A DNA stretch of 64,000 nucleotides from a virus. The position numbers and the translations under genes are program-made. The notes beneath the pieces are model-generated. The model ran no database searches, was not told the origin of the DNA, and saw only the letters and a list, made by a program, of their open reading frames with translations. Shown one piece after another: positions 14,658 to 25,100 of the stretch; the first letter of the stretch is position 1; each line of letters begins with the position of its first letter. Location of the stretch: IMG/VR virus record IMGVR_UViG_3300034284_002793, positions 1-64,000 of that record, one strand, 5' to 3'.

Positions 14658-14831
14658 TTAATTAAATATACCATTTTTTCCACTCGCAAAGCAATCTTCT
14701 ATGGTATCAAGCCCACTGCCCGCGCTATTAAAGCCTGTTATAAAAATAAATATATTATCAATTGGATCTGAATTATTAATTTCATTAATTCCAGAAATAA
14801 AAATATCTGTGCTATCTGCAAGTATGCACAT
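14658..14831 (-). CDS. small hypothetical protein (57 aa)
   Basis: 57 aa, MCILADSTDIFISG to GKNGIFN. It begins 4 nt after the stop of the preceding small gene and ends before the GTGTAA box of the next unit. No signal or membrane segment; hydrophobic strand-like core (DNIFIFITGFNS). It is likely a small virion or assembly protein by context only. Confidence 0.6.
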   Translation of the reverse strand: MCILADSTDIFISGINEINNSDPIDNIFIFITGFNSAGSGLDTIEDCFASGKNGIFN

Positions 14832-14835
14832 TTGA

Positions 14836-14994
14836 TTATTCTTGTATTTTTTTTATAATTTCTTCTACATCTTCTATTTCTTTGATACAAGATTCATATA
14901 ATGCTATATCGCCATTTGTAAATGCAGCATTTTTTTTATCATTTAAATTGCGCAATTTATTCTGTAAAAGGGTTTTTAATTCTTGAATATTCAT
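14836..14994 (-). CDS. small helical protein (52 aa)
   Basis: 52 aa starting MNIQELKTLLQNKLRNLNDK. Entirely helical and charged, with coiled-coil character to its end (EIEDVEEIIKKIQE). ATG 14994 overlaps the TAA of the 822-residue virion gene. Possibly an assembly factor; similar short helical proteins often follow fibre genes, but no family is recognised. Confidence 0.65.
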   Translation of the reverse strand: MNIQELKTLLQNKLRNLNDKKNAAFTNGDIALYESCIKEIEDVEEIIKKIQE

Positions 14995-14995
14995 C

Positions 14996-17464
14996 TTAAG
15001 TATAAATTAATGTTCTCATTGATTGACTTGTGCTTGGAAGCATAAAATATAAAAATATCAAATCATCACTTATTTTATACATTGGAAATGTCTTTATTCT
15101 TGAGAAATTGTTATTGTTTGATGTGTATGGAAAAAACGCGCATGTTTCTACTTTAAAATTATTTAAATCTATATAACCACATTGCTGACTGTTTCCTCCA
15201 TATGTAAAATATAAACGATCTTTAAAATCATATGTTGTTTGTGCTCCCAAAGAAAATGGATTGTTTTGGCCTTGATTTTCTATATTTGGTAGAAATGCCT
15301 CCCACTGTTCTGTAGTTACATTATATCTTAAAAATGTAAATTTAAAAGCAGCCGTACCGACAGCTCCAGCATTATAATATACGTATTTGCCGCGATTTTG
15401 CGTGCTATTTTCTACGCAGTTAAGCATTATATTGCTACCACCCAAGGCTTGACGACTATTGCCAAGAATCGCGTAAACGCTAGTAGTATCCAATGAAGTG
15501 GTTGTGGCTGCGGTAGTTAATGCTGTAGCAGTGTTAGACGTAATTGTAGTCTCAGTAAAAGAAGAGGTACCAGCTAAAATTGCTACTCTTTTACCAGCAT
15601 GAATATTTGTAGTCCAGTTTTTTGTAGAGTCTGTTATAACGCCAGCTGCACTTGAAGCCGTACAAGTTCCATATCCATCTTTATCTGCTGTTGTGCCATC
15701 TGTTACATCCACACCAGCTGGTCTTAAATTAACTATATAGTATCTAGCTCCAGCACTAGGGGCGCTGGCCATAGCATTGACTGTTAAGCTATTAGATGTG
15801 TTTGATGTTATTTTTCTTACAATGCTGGTAGGAGTCGCTGTATTTTGTACAGCAGATTGAACTAGTAGTAATCCATATCCAGACCATTGATTCGTTGCCC
15901 AATTTTTAGAAAGATCAAATACTTGTGTGGCTGAAAATACATTTGATGCAGCTGCGGCTACTGTTCCAGTAAGCGCGGCAGTTAAAGTAGTTACAGATGC
16001 TGCACCAGTAAATGTGAATGATTGATTAAAAGAACTATCCGTGCATCCCGTTATAGCTCCAATATCACCAGTTGAAAGCAAATGATCACGAACAGTTGTA
16101 AATGTTCCTACGCCACCAGCTCTCGTAATTGTAGAAATTGGTATTGGTTCAAATCCAGAAACATTTGCTCCTGTTGGAGTTAAAAGAATATTGTTTAAAT
16201 ATCCTTTATCGTACCAGTAATTATTCGGCATCCAAACATCTTCATCTTCATTATAAATGAACCATTTTTGAGATGTGCTGGTTTGTGTATAAAGTTTTGT
16301 ATTGTCTTGACCAATATGGTATTGGCTAGAAGAATCTGGCTCGGTATCAAATGGTCTGTGCAGTGTGATTTTAGTATCTGTATTTTCAGAAATTACTCTA
16401 TATTGCCCAGCGCCAACGCCACTAGTAATAGAAAGTAACATATTTCTATAGTCACCAGTAGTCCAATTCGCGCCAGTATCATTAATTTCTGTTGTTGTTG
16501 CGCTGGTTACAGTCCCACTTGTGAATCCGGACGCCATATTGGAAAAAGAATCAATCGTCAAATCGCTTGGACTTGATGGCGTCATATTGTTAACTGTTTT
16601 ATTATACCAAACATTTGAACCTAAATCATATTTTACCAAATTCCATGGCGCATTTTGAACTGATGCATAAAAAATACATTCTGTGTCTAAAATTTCAAAA
16701 AAAGATGTTTTGTCTGGTACTATATCCCAAGGCGAATCTATAGTAGCTTCAGAATATTGAATTCCTATTATTGATTGAGAACCAGCTGTTGTACTTATAG
16801 CGACTGGAAGATATTGCCCCCAATCTTGGCGAACACCAACTAAGTTAACTTGGGTCAATGCTATAGCGCTTGGACCATTTGATAAAATTTTTCTAATACT
16901 GTTTGTACCAGCGCCAATTAAGATTTTCATTTCGTATCCCATCCATCTATTTGTAGGCCAAGATTTTGTAGAATCTGTAATAGATTGTGCTACTGCCCAA
17001 GTTGTACCAACAGTTGACGAAGTTGGTACTAATTTTTCTTCTGTAACTGGCGCTGAAATACTAGTTATTGTTCTAATTTGATTTTTACCTTTGCCTTTAT
17101 AAATTCTGATTTTTTTACCAACAAATTCAGGCTTAGAATCAACAAAAGCTGCGCTTACTTTATTTGATGAAGCAGTAATTACTTGACCTTTATACCCATC
17201 ATTTGAATAAACTAAATTTACTGCAGTATTAGTGGTAGTGTAAGGCGGAAGTCCAATTTGTGTAGTCAAAACAGAATCTGAAATTAAATCATTTCTATAT
17301 ATTCCGTTTCCAGCACCATTGTTATAATAATAATATCTATCTTTTAAATCTTTTCTGAAACAAATAGATCCATTAGCAGCATTTGCGCCAATTATATAAG
17401 AACTTTTTAAAAATTCATATGTTGGCTGATCTAAAACAGGAACTAATTTATTTTGAATACCCAT
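14996..17464 (-). CDS. large virion protein with Trp-containing repeats
   Basis: 822 aa. It begins MGIQNKLVPVLDQPTYEFLK. There are about six irregular repeats, each with a W-x-x-N-x-W-x-G-type element and an R-x-I-x-S/T strand, as in SWPTNRWMGYEMKI, NWATNQWSGYGLLL and NWTTNIHAGKRVAI. These alternate with Thr/Ser-rich strands. The C-terminal part is aromatic and may be propeller-like. No enzymatic motif. Tail or baseplate-distal role by context between fibre genes. Confidence 0.8.
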   Translation of the reverse strand: MGIQNKLVPVLDQPTYEFLKSSYIIGANAANGSICFRKDLKDRYYYYNNGAGNGIYRNDLISDSVLTTQIGLPPYTTTNTAVNLVYSNDGYKGQVITASSNKVSAAFVDSKPEFVGKKIRIYKGKGKNQIRTITSISAPVTEEKLVPTSSTVGTTWAVAQSITDSTKSWPTNRWMGYEMKILIGAGTNSIRKILSNGPSAIALTQVNLVGVRQDWGQYLPVAISTTAGSQSIIGIQYSEATIDSPWDIVPDKTSFFEILDTECIFYASVQNAPWNLVKYDLGSNVWYNKTVNNMTPSSPSDLTIDSFSNMASGFTSGTVTSATTTEINDTGANWTTGDYRNMLLSITSGVGAGQYRVISENTDTKITLHRPFDTEPDSSSQYHIGQDNTKLYTQTSTSQKWFIYNEDEDVWMPNNYWYDKGYLNNILLTPTGANVSGFEPIPISTITRAGGVGTFTTVRDHLLSTGDIGAITGCTDSSFNQSFTFTGAASVTTLTAALTGTVAAAASNVFSATQVFDLSKNWATNQWSGYGLLLVQSAVQNTATPTSIVRKITSNTSNSLTVNAMASAPSAGARYYIVNLRPAGVDVTDGTTADKDGYGTCTASSAAGVITDSTKNWTTNIHAGKRVAILAGTSSFTETTITSNTATALTTAATTTSLDTTSVYAILGNSRQALGGSNIMLNCVENSTQNRGKYVYYNAGAVGTAAFKFTFLRYNVTTEQWEAFLPNIENQGQNNPFSLGAQTTYDFKDRLYFTYGGNSQQCGYIDLNNFKVETCAFFPYTSNNNNFSRIKTFPMYKISDDLIFLYFMLPSTSQSMRTLIYT

Positions 17465-17467
17465 ATT

Positions 17468-17989
17468 TTATGTATTTATTATATTTGCACGAGTGCCATT
17501 TGCAAATGTTCTTCTTGTTTCGTTTATTAATTGTTCGTTTACTCCAAAAGTACCAATAGTATTAATATTCACATTTTGGTTTCCTGGTAAATTTCCAGCA
17601 ATACTGTCTATAACTACGCGCTGCCTGCTCGCTGTGTCAATTATGCCTAAACTTTGAGACATTAATAGTAATTTTCTAAGGATAGCCGAATTATCGTTTA
17701 TAGAATTTAATAAATCTTGAAGGGTTTGGTCTTTTGCAGAAATATACCCATCCTCTATAAAAATTTGCAAACTATCACTGTTAGACATGCCGCTTGTGTC
17801 AAAGCCCAGATTCAATACATTTCCAGATACTGTCCCGCCTCTTGTTGAATCGGCAAAATTATAAATAATAATATTATTAGTAACATTTGTTACTAAAAGT
17901 ATCGATTCAAGATTTACAGAGGCATAGTCTGTAAGAGTAATTTCTCCAGAAGCTGCATTAAATGTATAATTTTCTACAAGAATTTTCAT
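17468..17989 (-). CDS. fibre-complex protein
   Basis: 173 aa. The N-terminal half is beta-rich (ENYTFNAASGEITLTDYASV), a type of segment I recall preceding large fibre proteins in other phages. The C-terminal half has helical SINDNSAILRKLLLMSQSLG then DTASRQRVVIDSIAGNLPGN. It is packed 2-3 nt from both neighbours. Probably a short connector or assembly component; no function is proven. Confidence 0.7.
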   Translation of the reverse strand: MKILVENYTFNAASGEITLTDYASVNLESILLVTNVTNNIIIYNFADSTRGGTVSGNVLNLGFDTSGMSNSDSLQIFIEDGYISAKDQTLQDLLNSINDNSAILRKLLLMSQSLGIIDTASRQRVVIDSIAGNLPGNQNVNINTIGTFGVNEQLINETRRTFANGTRANIINT

Positions 17990-17991
17990 AT

Positions 17992-19896
17992 TTACCCCAA
18001 AGCTATTGCAAATGCAATACTATTGTTTACACCTAAATTATTTATCTGGTTTTGTAAATTTACATTTACCTGATTTAATTGTCCAGTGGTTGCATAATTA
18101 GACAAATCAATTCCAGTAATAAAGCCACTTGGATTATTATTCGTATAAAACGCTCCAGTTTGGTTGGATGTAATAAAATTACCAGTTTCAGAAGGGCGTA
18201 CAACACTGCCCGTAGTATAATTTGATAAATCAACTCCTGTTATAAAACCACTTGGATTATCTTTTGTATAATAATTAGATAAATCTATATTAATTCCTGT
18301 TAATACAGGGTTTCCGGAAACGGTTAAAAGGTTGTTAACATTAACGGAATTTTGACGAACAACTAAATTATCGGCGGCACCAAGAGCACCATTGCCGCTT
18401 TTATAAATAATAAATTCTCTAGACTTAATGGGATCTGGATTAATATAAATATTTCCATGAGCAATAATTGGTCCGCCTCTGTTATCTGAAGTTCTTGCTC
18501 CACCATATAAATTAATGCTGCCAATAGTTTCTGGAAGTGGAGCAAATGTGGGTAAATTTCCACCACTACCACCTATTATAGTTATATTACCTGGCGTTAC
18601 TGGGGGAAATCCACCTGATAGGGCATTGCCGCCTATTAAAGTAATATTTCCGCCATTTGCAAATGAAAATGCACTTCCATCTCCAACTCCAGATCCGCCG
18701 CGTATTATAACTGATTCTCCGAATGCATCTGTAATTCCTACAACATCTTTTCCTGCAAGATTTATAGTACCACCAGTAATGATTATACCGCTTGAGAAAG
18801 TTTTTAGGCCGCCAATAGTTTGATTTCCAGTTGTATTTACATATGTTGTTGGGTCAATAGTTATTCCGCTAATTTTTAGTGATAGGCCATTTTGTATATT
18901 AAGATCAGAATCATTAACGCTAATAACTGGCGTACCAACATCTCCACTTTTATAAAATAGAACGCTTAAGTCTTTATTTGTGCCGCGATTTATAGAAATG
19001 CTGGATTGCAATTGAATATTTCCATTTGCGTTTGCGCCTGTCCCCCCCTGAATAACTACAGGACCACCAAATCCACCACCATCTCCTCCAAATAAATTTA
19101 ATTGGTTACCAAAAAAACCGTCTGGCCTACCTTTTATCTGATTAGCATAAACCGTGCTTAAAAATGTTTTTATACCACTAACTGCTTGATCACCAATCGT
19201 ATATACCAAATTTTCAATTCCGGTTATAAAACCAGAGTTATTTAAATTATTGATCTGATTTTGCAAATTAGATCCTGTAGATTCTAAGTTTAGAATTGTA
19301 GAATATTTATTATCAACGAAACCACTATAATTTGTTACGTCTTGAATAGCAGCAATGTCATTTAGAGTTGAAAGATCATCACTTCTTCTTGCAATACCAA
19401 ATTTAAAATTCTTGCTATGGTCAAAACCAATGATTGGCCCATAATCATTGATGCCAGAAAAACCGCTACCAGTTACGAAAAATATTCCCCCATCAACCGC
19501 ACCGCCAGTTAAATTTAAAATTAAGTATGGGCTTTGAACATTAAAATTTGTAGTACTAACTATAGTTTCTGTTCCTGTAACAAACAAGTTTTTTATATAA
19601 ATATTATCAACAAAATTTTTAATACCAGAAATCGTTTGATCGCCAGTTGTAAATACAACATTTGTTGTTGTTATATATCCGCTAGGATTCGACGCCGCGT
19701 AAAACGCTCCAGTTTGGCCTGTCGTTATATACGGCGAAAGATCTACGCCTGTAATAAAACCGCTAGGGTTATCTCTGGTGTAGTAGTTTGAAAGGTCTAC
19801 GTTTACCGCCTCGCCAGATAATAAAATATTATACTTTCCAAATCGGCTTTGATCTGAAAGTATTTTTTTATTGAATATATCTACTGATAGTGGCAT
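17992..19896 (-). CDS. tail fibre with repeats, paralogue of 12538 gene
   Basis: 634 aa. It has repeats of NPSGFITGVDLS and TTGDQTISGIKNF. A block of about 100 residues (GGIFFVTGSGFSGINDYGPI, FKFGIARRSDDLS, IAAIQD) is nearly identical to the 12538 protein. A glycine-rich middle follows (GGDGGGFGGPVVIQGG, ITLIGGNALSGG, ITIIGGSGG), suggesting a collagen-like or polyglycine-sandwich shaft. Late start ATG 19896, 6 nt after the stop of the Pro-rich protein. Confidence 0.85.
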   Translation of the reverse strand: MPLSVDIFNKKILSDQSRFGKYNILLSGEAVNVDLSNYYTRDNPSGFITGVDLSPYITTGQTGAFYAASNPSGYITTTNVVFTTGDQTISGIKNFVDNIYIKNLFVTGTETIVSTTNFNVQSPYLILNLTGGAVDGGIFFVTGSGFSGINDYGPIIGFDHSKNFKFGIARRSDDLSTLNDIAAIQDVTNYSGFVDNKYSTILNLESTGSNLQNQINNLNNSGFITGIENLVYTIGDQAVSGIKTFLSTVYANQIKGRPDGFFGNQLNLFGGDGGGFGGPVVIQGGTGANANGNIQLQSSISINRGTNKDLSVLFYKSGDVGTPVISVNDSDLNIQNGLSLKISGITIDPTTYVNTTGNQTIGGLKTFSSGIIITGGTINLAGKDVVGITDAFGESVIIRGGSGVGDGSAFSFANGGNITLIGGNALSGGFPPVTPGNITIIGGSGGNLPTFAPLPETIGSINLYGGARTSDNRGGPIIAHGNIYINPDPIKSREFIIYKSGNGALGAADNLVVRQNSVNVNNLLTVSGNPVLTGINIDLSNYYTKDNPSGFITGVDLSNYTTGSVVRPSETGNFITSNQTGAFYTNNNPSGFITGIDLSNYATTGQLNQVNVNLQNQINNLGVNNSIAFAIALG

Positions 19897-19902
19897 GTAG
19901 TG

Positions 19903-20232
19903 TTAATTATTTGTATTTGTAATTGAATTCGTTACTGGAAAATTGGTTGAAAAATTTGTTGCAACATTGGTTGGGAAAACTTGCGGCGGAGCTGGTGTTA
20001 TCGCTGGAATCGGGGCAACAATTGGGTTTATTGGTTCATCTATTGGCGTGACTATCGGTGGGTTAATAACGTCACCACCCACGGCAATATTTGTAAAAAT
20101 TCTTGTATTAAACGCGTAATTTGGAAAAGTTTTCGGCCCGTAGCTTGCTGGCCAAACTAATATAAAACTTAAAAATAGCCCAATTATGGCAAAAATAATG
20201 GTGTCTGTGGGTAGTCTGAGAATAGAAATCAT
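19903..20232 (-). CDS. membrane-anchored Pro-rich protein
   Basis: 109 aa. One membrane segment near the N-terminus (TIIFAIIGLFLSFILVWPA) is followed by a Pro/Ile/Thr linker (INPPIVTPIDEPINPIVAPI) and an Asn/Thr-rich tail (NVATNFSTNFPVTNSIT). ATG 20232 has a GTGTAA box 8 nt upstream, so it opens the 20232-14658 unit. A membrane protein heading a fibre operon is odd; it could be an envelope protein that affects superinfection. No family recognised. Confidence 0.7.
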   Translation of the reverse strand: MISILRLPTDTIIFAIIGLFLSFILVWPASYGPKTFPNYAFNTRIFTNIAVGGDVINPPIVTPIDEPINPIVAPIPAITPAPPQVFPTNVATNFSTNFPVTNSITNTNN

Positions 20233-20240
20233 AGTATGCT

Positions 20241-20246
20241 TTACAC
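20241..20246 (-). promoter_or_regulatory. GTGTAA box, 8 nt before ATG
   Basis: GTGTAA followed by AGCATACT and the ATG at 20232. Confidence 0.55.
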
Positions 20247-20286
20247 TTATAACTCATTAAACATAGGCACATCAATCAAAATACTT

Positions 20287-20853
20287 TTATTTTTCTATAA
20301 AATCAACCAATTGACCTGAAGAGTTTAGTTGTTTTTTAATTGGCGTGATAAATTCGTTGCATAATTCTAAATTAAATTTGTTTTTAATTTTATTAACAGT
20401 GCCTTCCTGACTTGCCTGTAAATCTTCAAAATTTATCATAATAGATATGTCGGGATTTTGTTCACAAAAGTCTGTGTAAATTTTTTGCCTTTGGGTATAA
20501 AAATCCAAATCATCTTTATAAACTTCTAAGCCCATAGGAGTATTATAAAACCAAATATCTTTATTTGCTAGCCTTGGTAAAAATTCAAAGGTATTTTGAT
20601 GCTTTAATTTAACACTCTCTGACCAACAATCATAATTTCGGTTTGTGAAAATAAAATAAGGCTGTTCATTTGTGTATTTTTTAATGTATTCTAAAATAAT
20701 CTCAGACGGAGGAACCCCATGTTTCCATCCAAGATAGTGCGTGTGATGCTCTCCCAAGTCGCAAACATATGCTTTAAAATTTATAGTAAGTAGACATTGC
20801 AGCAGATTTGTTCCTGTTCGTGGCATGCCGTAAACTTTTAAAATCTCTTTCAT
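20287..20853 (-). CDS. sulfotransferase-like protein
   Basis: 188 aa. The N-terminal VYGMPRTGTNLLQCLL matches the PAPS-binding 5'-phosphosulfate loop of sulfotransferases (RTGTN in place of the usual RSGTT/S). FIFTNRNYDCWSESV fits the 3'-phosphate-binding region (R..D...S). It is shorter than most family members (250-300 aa). It lies among fibre genes beside a glycosyltransferase, so it might sulfate glycans or fibre residues (inference). Alternative: a related P-loop protein of unknown substrate. Confidence 0.7.
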   Translation of the reverse strand: MKEILKVYGMPRTGTNLLQCLLTINFKAYVCDLGEHHTHYLGWKHGVPPSEIILEYIKKYTNEQPYFIFTNRNYDCWSESVKLKHQNTFEFLPRLANKDIWFYNTPMGLEVYKDDLDFYTQRQKIYTDFCEQNPDISIMINFEDLQASQEGTVNKIKNKFNLELCNEFITPIKKQLNSSGQLVDFIEK

Positions 20854-20862
20854 TGGGCGTTA

Positions 20863-21648
20863 TTAAAGATTTAATCTTTGAACTAAATTTTCTATTTTTT
20901 CCGAAATTCCGTACTGATTTTTTGCACCCATCAAGTGAGTGTATTTTTTAGCCATTGCCTCTTCATTACTTGGCCACCCATTTGGAAAAACAAAATCTAT
21001 TTTTTTATCATAGAACTTCGCTATTGCAGAAAGATAATATTGTTCGGCTATTACGGCTTTTGTCCATTGATTATGTTTAAACCCGTGGTAATGAGTCCAA
21101 AAATCTTGATTGCTAGGATCTTCTACAAATTGAATTGCTGATTTGCTGTATTTTCTTATAAAATCTGTATCATGCCCGCCAATAACACCAACATTTACTG
21201 CATATTCTGGTTTAGAATTATTAATTATATGCAAATTTGGACAATGTCTTTCTAGTTTTTCAATTTCATAAAAATAATTAACAGCATTTTCTGGAGATTG
21301 GGCAAAAATTGCAGAGTTTGAAATATTTCCAATTCCCTCATATAGAAAAACATCGTAATCCACATGAATAAATGGTTGTTTTTTTTCTGCAATTTGCCCG
21401 TAAGCATAGAGCTTACTAATGCTCCAAGTCTGTGAATATTTTGAATCTACCTCGTTAAGCCCTTCTGAAATAGATGTCCATTTTATGTCTTTAAAAATTT
21501 CTGCACCTTTTGTATCAGTAATAAAATGCACCTCGCCAAAATTTTTTAATAAAAAATATGATGATAATTTATGTAAATTTATTATAAATGGAGAAGGATT
21601 AGCGGCGTAACCATTTGTCCAATATGACATGTATGGTACTAGTTTCAT
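20863..21648 (-). CDS. glycosyltransferase-like protein
   Basis: 261 aa, alpha/beta. FGEVHFITDTKGAEIF and then PFIHVDYDVFLYEGI give a GT-A-like D-x-D (VDYDVF) for metal and nucleotide-sugar binding. ALNVGVIGGH-type (YAVNVGVIGGHDTDFI) and NQDFWTHYHGF follow. It resembles a family of uncharacterised bacterial and phage transferases. It lies between fibre genes and overlaps the 21645-22190 gene by 4 nt. Confidence 0.7.
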   Translation of the reverse strand: MKLVPYMSYWTNGYAANPSPFIINLHKLSSYFLLKNFGEVHFITDTKGAEIFKDIKWTSISEGLNEVDSKYSQTWSISKLYAYGQIAEKKQPFIHVDYDVFLYEGIGNISNSAIFAQSPENAVNYFYEIEKLERHCPNLHIINNSKPEYAVNVGVIGGHDTDFIRKYSKSAIQFVEDPSNQDFWTHYHGFKHNQWTKAVIAEQYYLSAIAKFYDKKIDFVFPNGWPSNEEAMAKKYTHLMGAKNQYGISEKIENLVQRLNL

Positions 21649-22190
21649 AAAATTTCGAGAAGTTCGTCAATTAAATTAATGCCAATACCAACAACACCTT
21701 GGTTATTGTAATTATAAAAATAATTTGATGGTGGCGTTACGCTAACAGATGAAAAATTAATTACATTATCACCAATATTTTGCAATAAAATTCTTGTAGT
21801 ATACCCCTCAAATGAATATATGATATTTTCATCGCCGAGTTCTGCAAAAACTGTATTTGATGGAAAGGTGTGAGCAACGTGCCCTTGATGATCGGCAATT
21901 AAATATACATTTATGTTTTTTCCAATTGCAAAATTGGCATAAAAAACTGTTAATGAATCAGCTGCTTTTATTAAAAATGTATCATAATTTTTAATATCTA
22001 AAGTTACATTATTTTGATTTTCTATATATTGTATTGTGCTAATTGTTGGATCTGCCCATGTTCCGTCGCCGCGTAAAAAGTTTTTATTATCACCAGTAGT
22101 GGCTTGTGGAACAAAACCGGGGCGACCAGCATAACTACCAGAAACACCGTCATATGTTTTTGCTACATAATATTTATTGAGATCTATCAT
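21645..22190 (-). CDS. short tail-fibre protein
   Basis: 181 aa. The N-terminal AGRPGFVPQATTGDNKNFLR then GDGTW is the hallmark of phage fibre segments that precede a receptor-binding domain. The remainder is beta-rich (TLDIKNYDTFLIKAADSLTV). No signal or enzymatic motif. Located 9 nt after the LamG protein gene in the same operon. Confidence 0.82.
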   Translation of the reverse strand: MIDLNKYYVAKTYDGVSGSYAGRPGFVPQATTGDNKNFLRGDGTWADPTISTIQYIENQNNVTLDIKNYDTFLIKAADSLTVFYANFAIGKNINVYLIADHQGHVAHTFPSNTVFAELGDENIIYSFEGYTTRILLQNIGDNVINFSSVSVTPPSNYFYNYNNQGVVGIGINLIDELLEIL

Positions 22191-22199
22191 GATTAAAAA

Positions 22200-25100
22200 T
22201 TAAATATTGGCATAGGTTTCGATTTGTGTAATTTCTTCTGAAGATAGCTCCCTGTTATAAATTAGTATTTCTACTATTTGACCTGGTAATATTTCATCAG
22301 GAGTGCCCCTTCCCCCTATAACGATATTAGTCAACTGTGGCAAGTTATTCATCGTGCCGTATGATATATTATATGATGTTACGCCATTAATGCGAATAAA
22401 ATTAGAATTGGGTATGCCGTTATGCACAACAGTTTGAACATGATAATTCGCAAGGCTGCTTGAAGAAGCGGCTGTTGGCCCAGCAATTTGTCTGGCTTCG
22501 GTGTAGTAGTAGCCCCTATCTTCGTTAGCGTTTTTAAAGACGTAACACAAATCTCCTGATGTTGAGTTTAAGTAACCTTTTTGACCTGTGGTAGCAGGGT
22601 TATTATATCTACCAATAACTACAAAGGTGCGAGGTGCGCCATTGCTTATAGGGGTAGGAAATGTAAACGTAAAATATGTATTAGAGCCATTAAATGAAAC
22701 AGCTTTGCGGCCATTAAACTCATTTGTTAGCAAGGTCGGATTATTAAATGCGGTGGCTACTACTCCATTCTGCTGATCGGTCCAAGAGGTAATGTTGCCA
22801 CCAGACTCACTAATACCACTATCGGCATTGAATCTAACAAGCAATCCATTTCTAGGAATCTCAGAAACAGGATTTGCAAATGGTGCAGTCTGAGGTACAA
22901 AGTTTGCAGTATATCGGGCAACACCTTTGGTAATTCTTAGTTCGTCGATGTAGCCGTTAAAAGAACCATCCCCACCTCTACCGATATAGATATTTGATGG
23001 TAAAGAATGAGATTGTAGAATAGGAATATTTAAATTTGTAAGACCTGAATCTGCTACCCCGTTTACGTAAACTGTGGTATTTGCACCATTACGTACCCAG
23101 GCTATATGTGTCCATTGATTTTGAGGAATAGTTGCATTGCCCACTATTGGGGCACCCCCAAACGGTTGATACCAAGAGCTAGAACCATTTTGTATTAATA
23201 GGCCTATTTTGTTTGAAGAGGTTATTTGCAATTCCCAGGGAGAATATATTCCAGCAAGTCTTGTTGTAATTAATGCCCCGCCAGATTGAGATGCTGCGCT
23301 AAAAACCCACATTTCAACGGTGTAATTAGTATTATAAAAATTAAAAGTACTATTACCCGCAATTTCTAAATAATCCCCATTACCATCAAAAAGAGCCGCT
23401 CCACTTCCAAACTTTTTAATAGCCGTATCTATCTGAGCATTTCCATAAGCTGTCAAAGCGAAATTATTCGCAGAAGAGTCGGTAAAAGGTGCAGGATTAA
23501 AGTTTAATAATAATGAAACATTATTAAAGTTTGGGTCATCATTGATATTTGATGGTAATTGGGTGGCAGGAGGAGTAAAGGTTGTTGTATATCTAGCAAC
23601 TCCCTTGGTTACTCTTAAATCATCGATATAGCCATTAATAGTATACGATCCAATAGTTTCTGTAATCGTGCTAATTAAAACACCACCTCTTGAAAAATTT
23701 ACAGAGTTAGTTAAAGATATAACACTGATACCGTTTAAAAATACCTTTAAAGAAGAGCCAGAGCGGGAAACTGCTATATGGTTCCATGTATTAATTATTG
23801 GATGAGATGAGGCATTAGTTGGAGTTCCATTATGGAAAAAATACAGTTGCCCAGATGAATCTACCGCAATTGCAAATCCATCTGATCTTGTAGAGTTTTG
23901 ATTTGGCAACGTAGCATCATATAAGCATTGGTTGGTAGACAATGATAGAGGATAATACCACATTTCTACAGTAAAATCTCCAGGAAACTGAAATGCTTCA
24001 TTGAATGAAGAAGCTAGATAATCCCCACTACCATCAAAACTAACAGAACCTCCTCCATACTTGTACGTAGAAGTACTAATTTTCGTATTTCCATACTTTG
24101 TTAGTTTAAAATTATTTTTAGATTTATCCGCATAAGAATCTCCATCCATGTGTAGTAATAAAGAAACATTATCGCCGTGTGGATCTGAAGGATCGGGTAA
24201 TTGTTGCGCTGGCGGGGTAAAGTTCGAAGTATATCGGGCAATGCCAGATGTAATTCGAAAATCATCTAAATATCCTTGAAAATAGAAACCGTAATTAGGT
24301 GCTCCACCTATTGTAAAAATATTGTTAGTTACTGGGTATGTTTGATTGCCTGACCCAACAGCGGTTCCATTTATATAAAGAGTATTAACATTATTGTTTC
24401 GTACAATAGCAAAATGTACCCACTGGTTAAGCGTAGCGGTGCCGCCTTGAAAATCGGGTGTGAAACCATCATTTAAAACAAATGTACCGTCACCATCTAT
24501 ATAAAAATGCACCCCACCTTGACCAGGTTGAATATCTCCAGCTTCAAAAATTGTGCCAAGACTACCGCTGCCAGTACGATATACCCAACCCTCAATAGTA
24601 AAATTGGAACTATAATCAAAAAGTTGATTTCCTCTTATGTAATCTCCATTACCATCAAAATAGGCTGAGCCTCCTCCGTATTTCGTAATTGAAGTATCTA
24701 ATTTAGCATTTCCATTTGGTGTTAATTGTAAACTGTTTGTTGATGAATCTTCTAAGAATAATATTCCTTCTGGCTCTAAGCCGTTTCCGTTATTGTATAA
24801 TGCTTGAACTTCTTGCAATGTTAAAGGCCTATCCCAAATTCCTACAGCATCAAACATTCCATCTGTAACATTGTCGTTGTATGTATAAGCAATTGAGATT
24901 TTTCCTGCAGATGTAAATGTGTGTGTATTAGATCCTATTAAAACCCCATTTAAATAAAACGATACAACTCCATTGCTGCTAACGCCACATAAATGATACC
25001 ATGTATTTGTAGTAATACCTCCAGAAGAAGAAGATACAATTGCATTATTACCAGAGTTGTTTCCAATATAAACAGTACCATTGGTTAGTGAACCAAATGT

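Noticed and set aside
18363-18823. Open frames on both strands inside the 634-residue fibre gene
   Set aside because: Produced by the glycine-rich repetitive codons of the fibre gene; Pro-rich translation on the opposite strand is the expected mirror.
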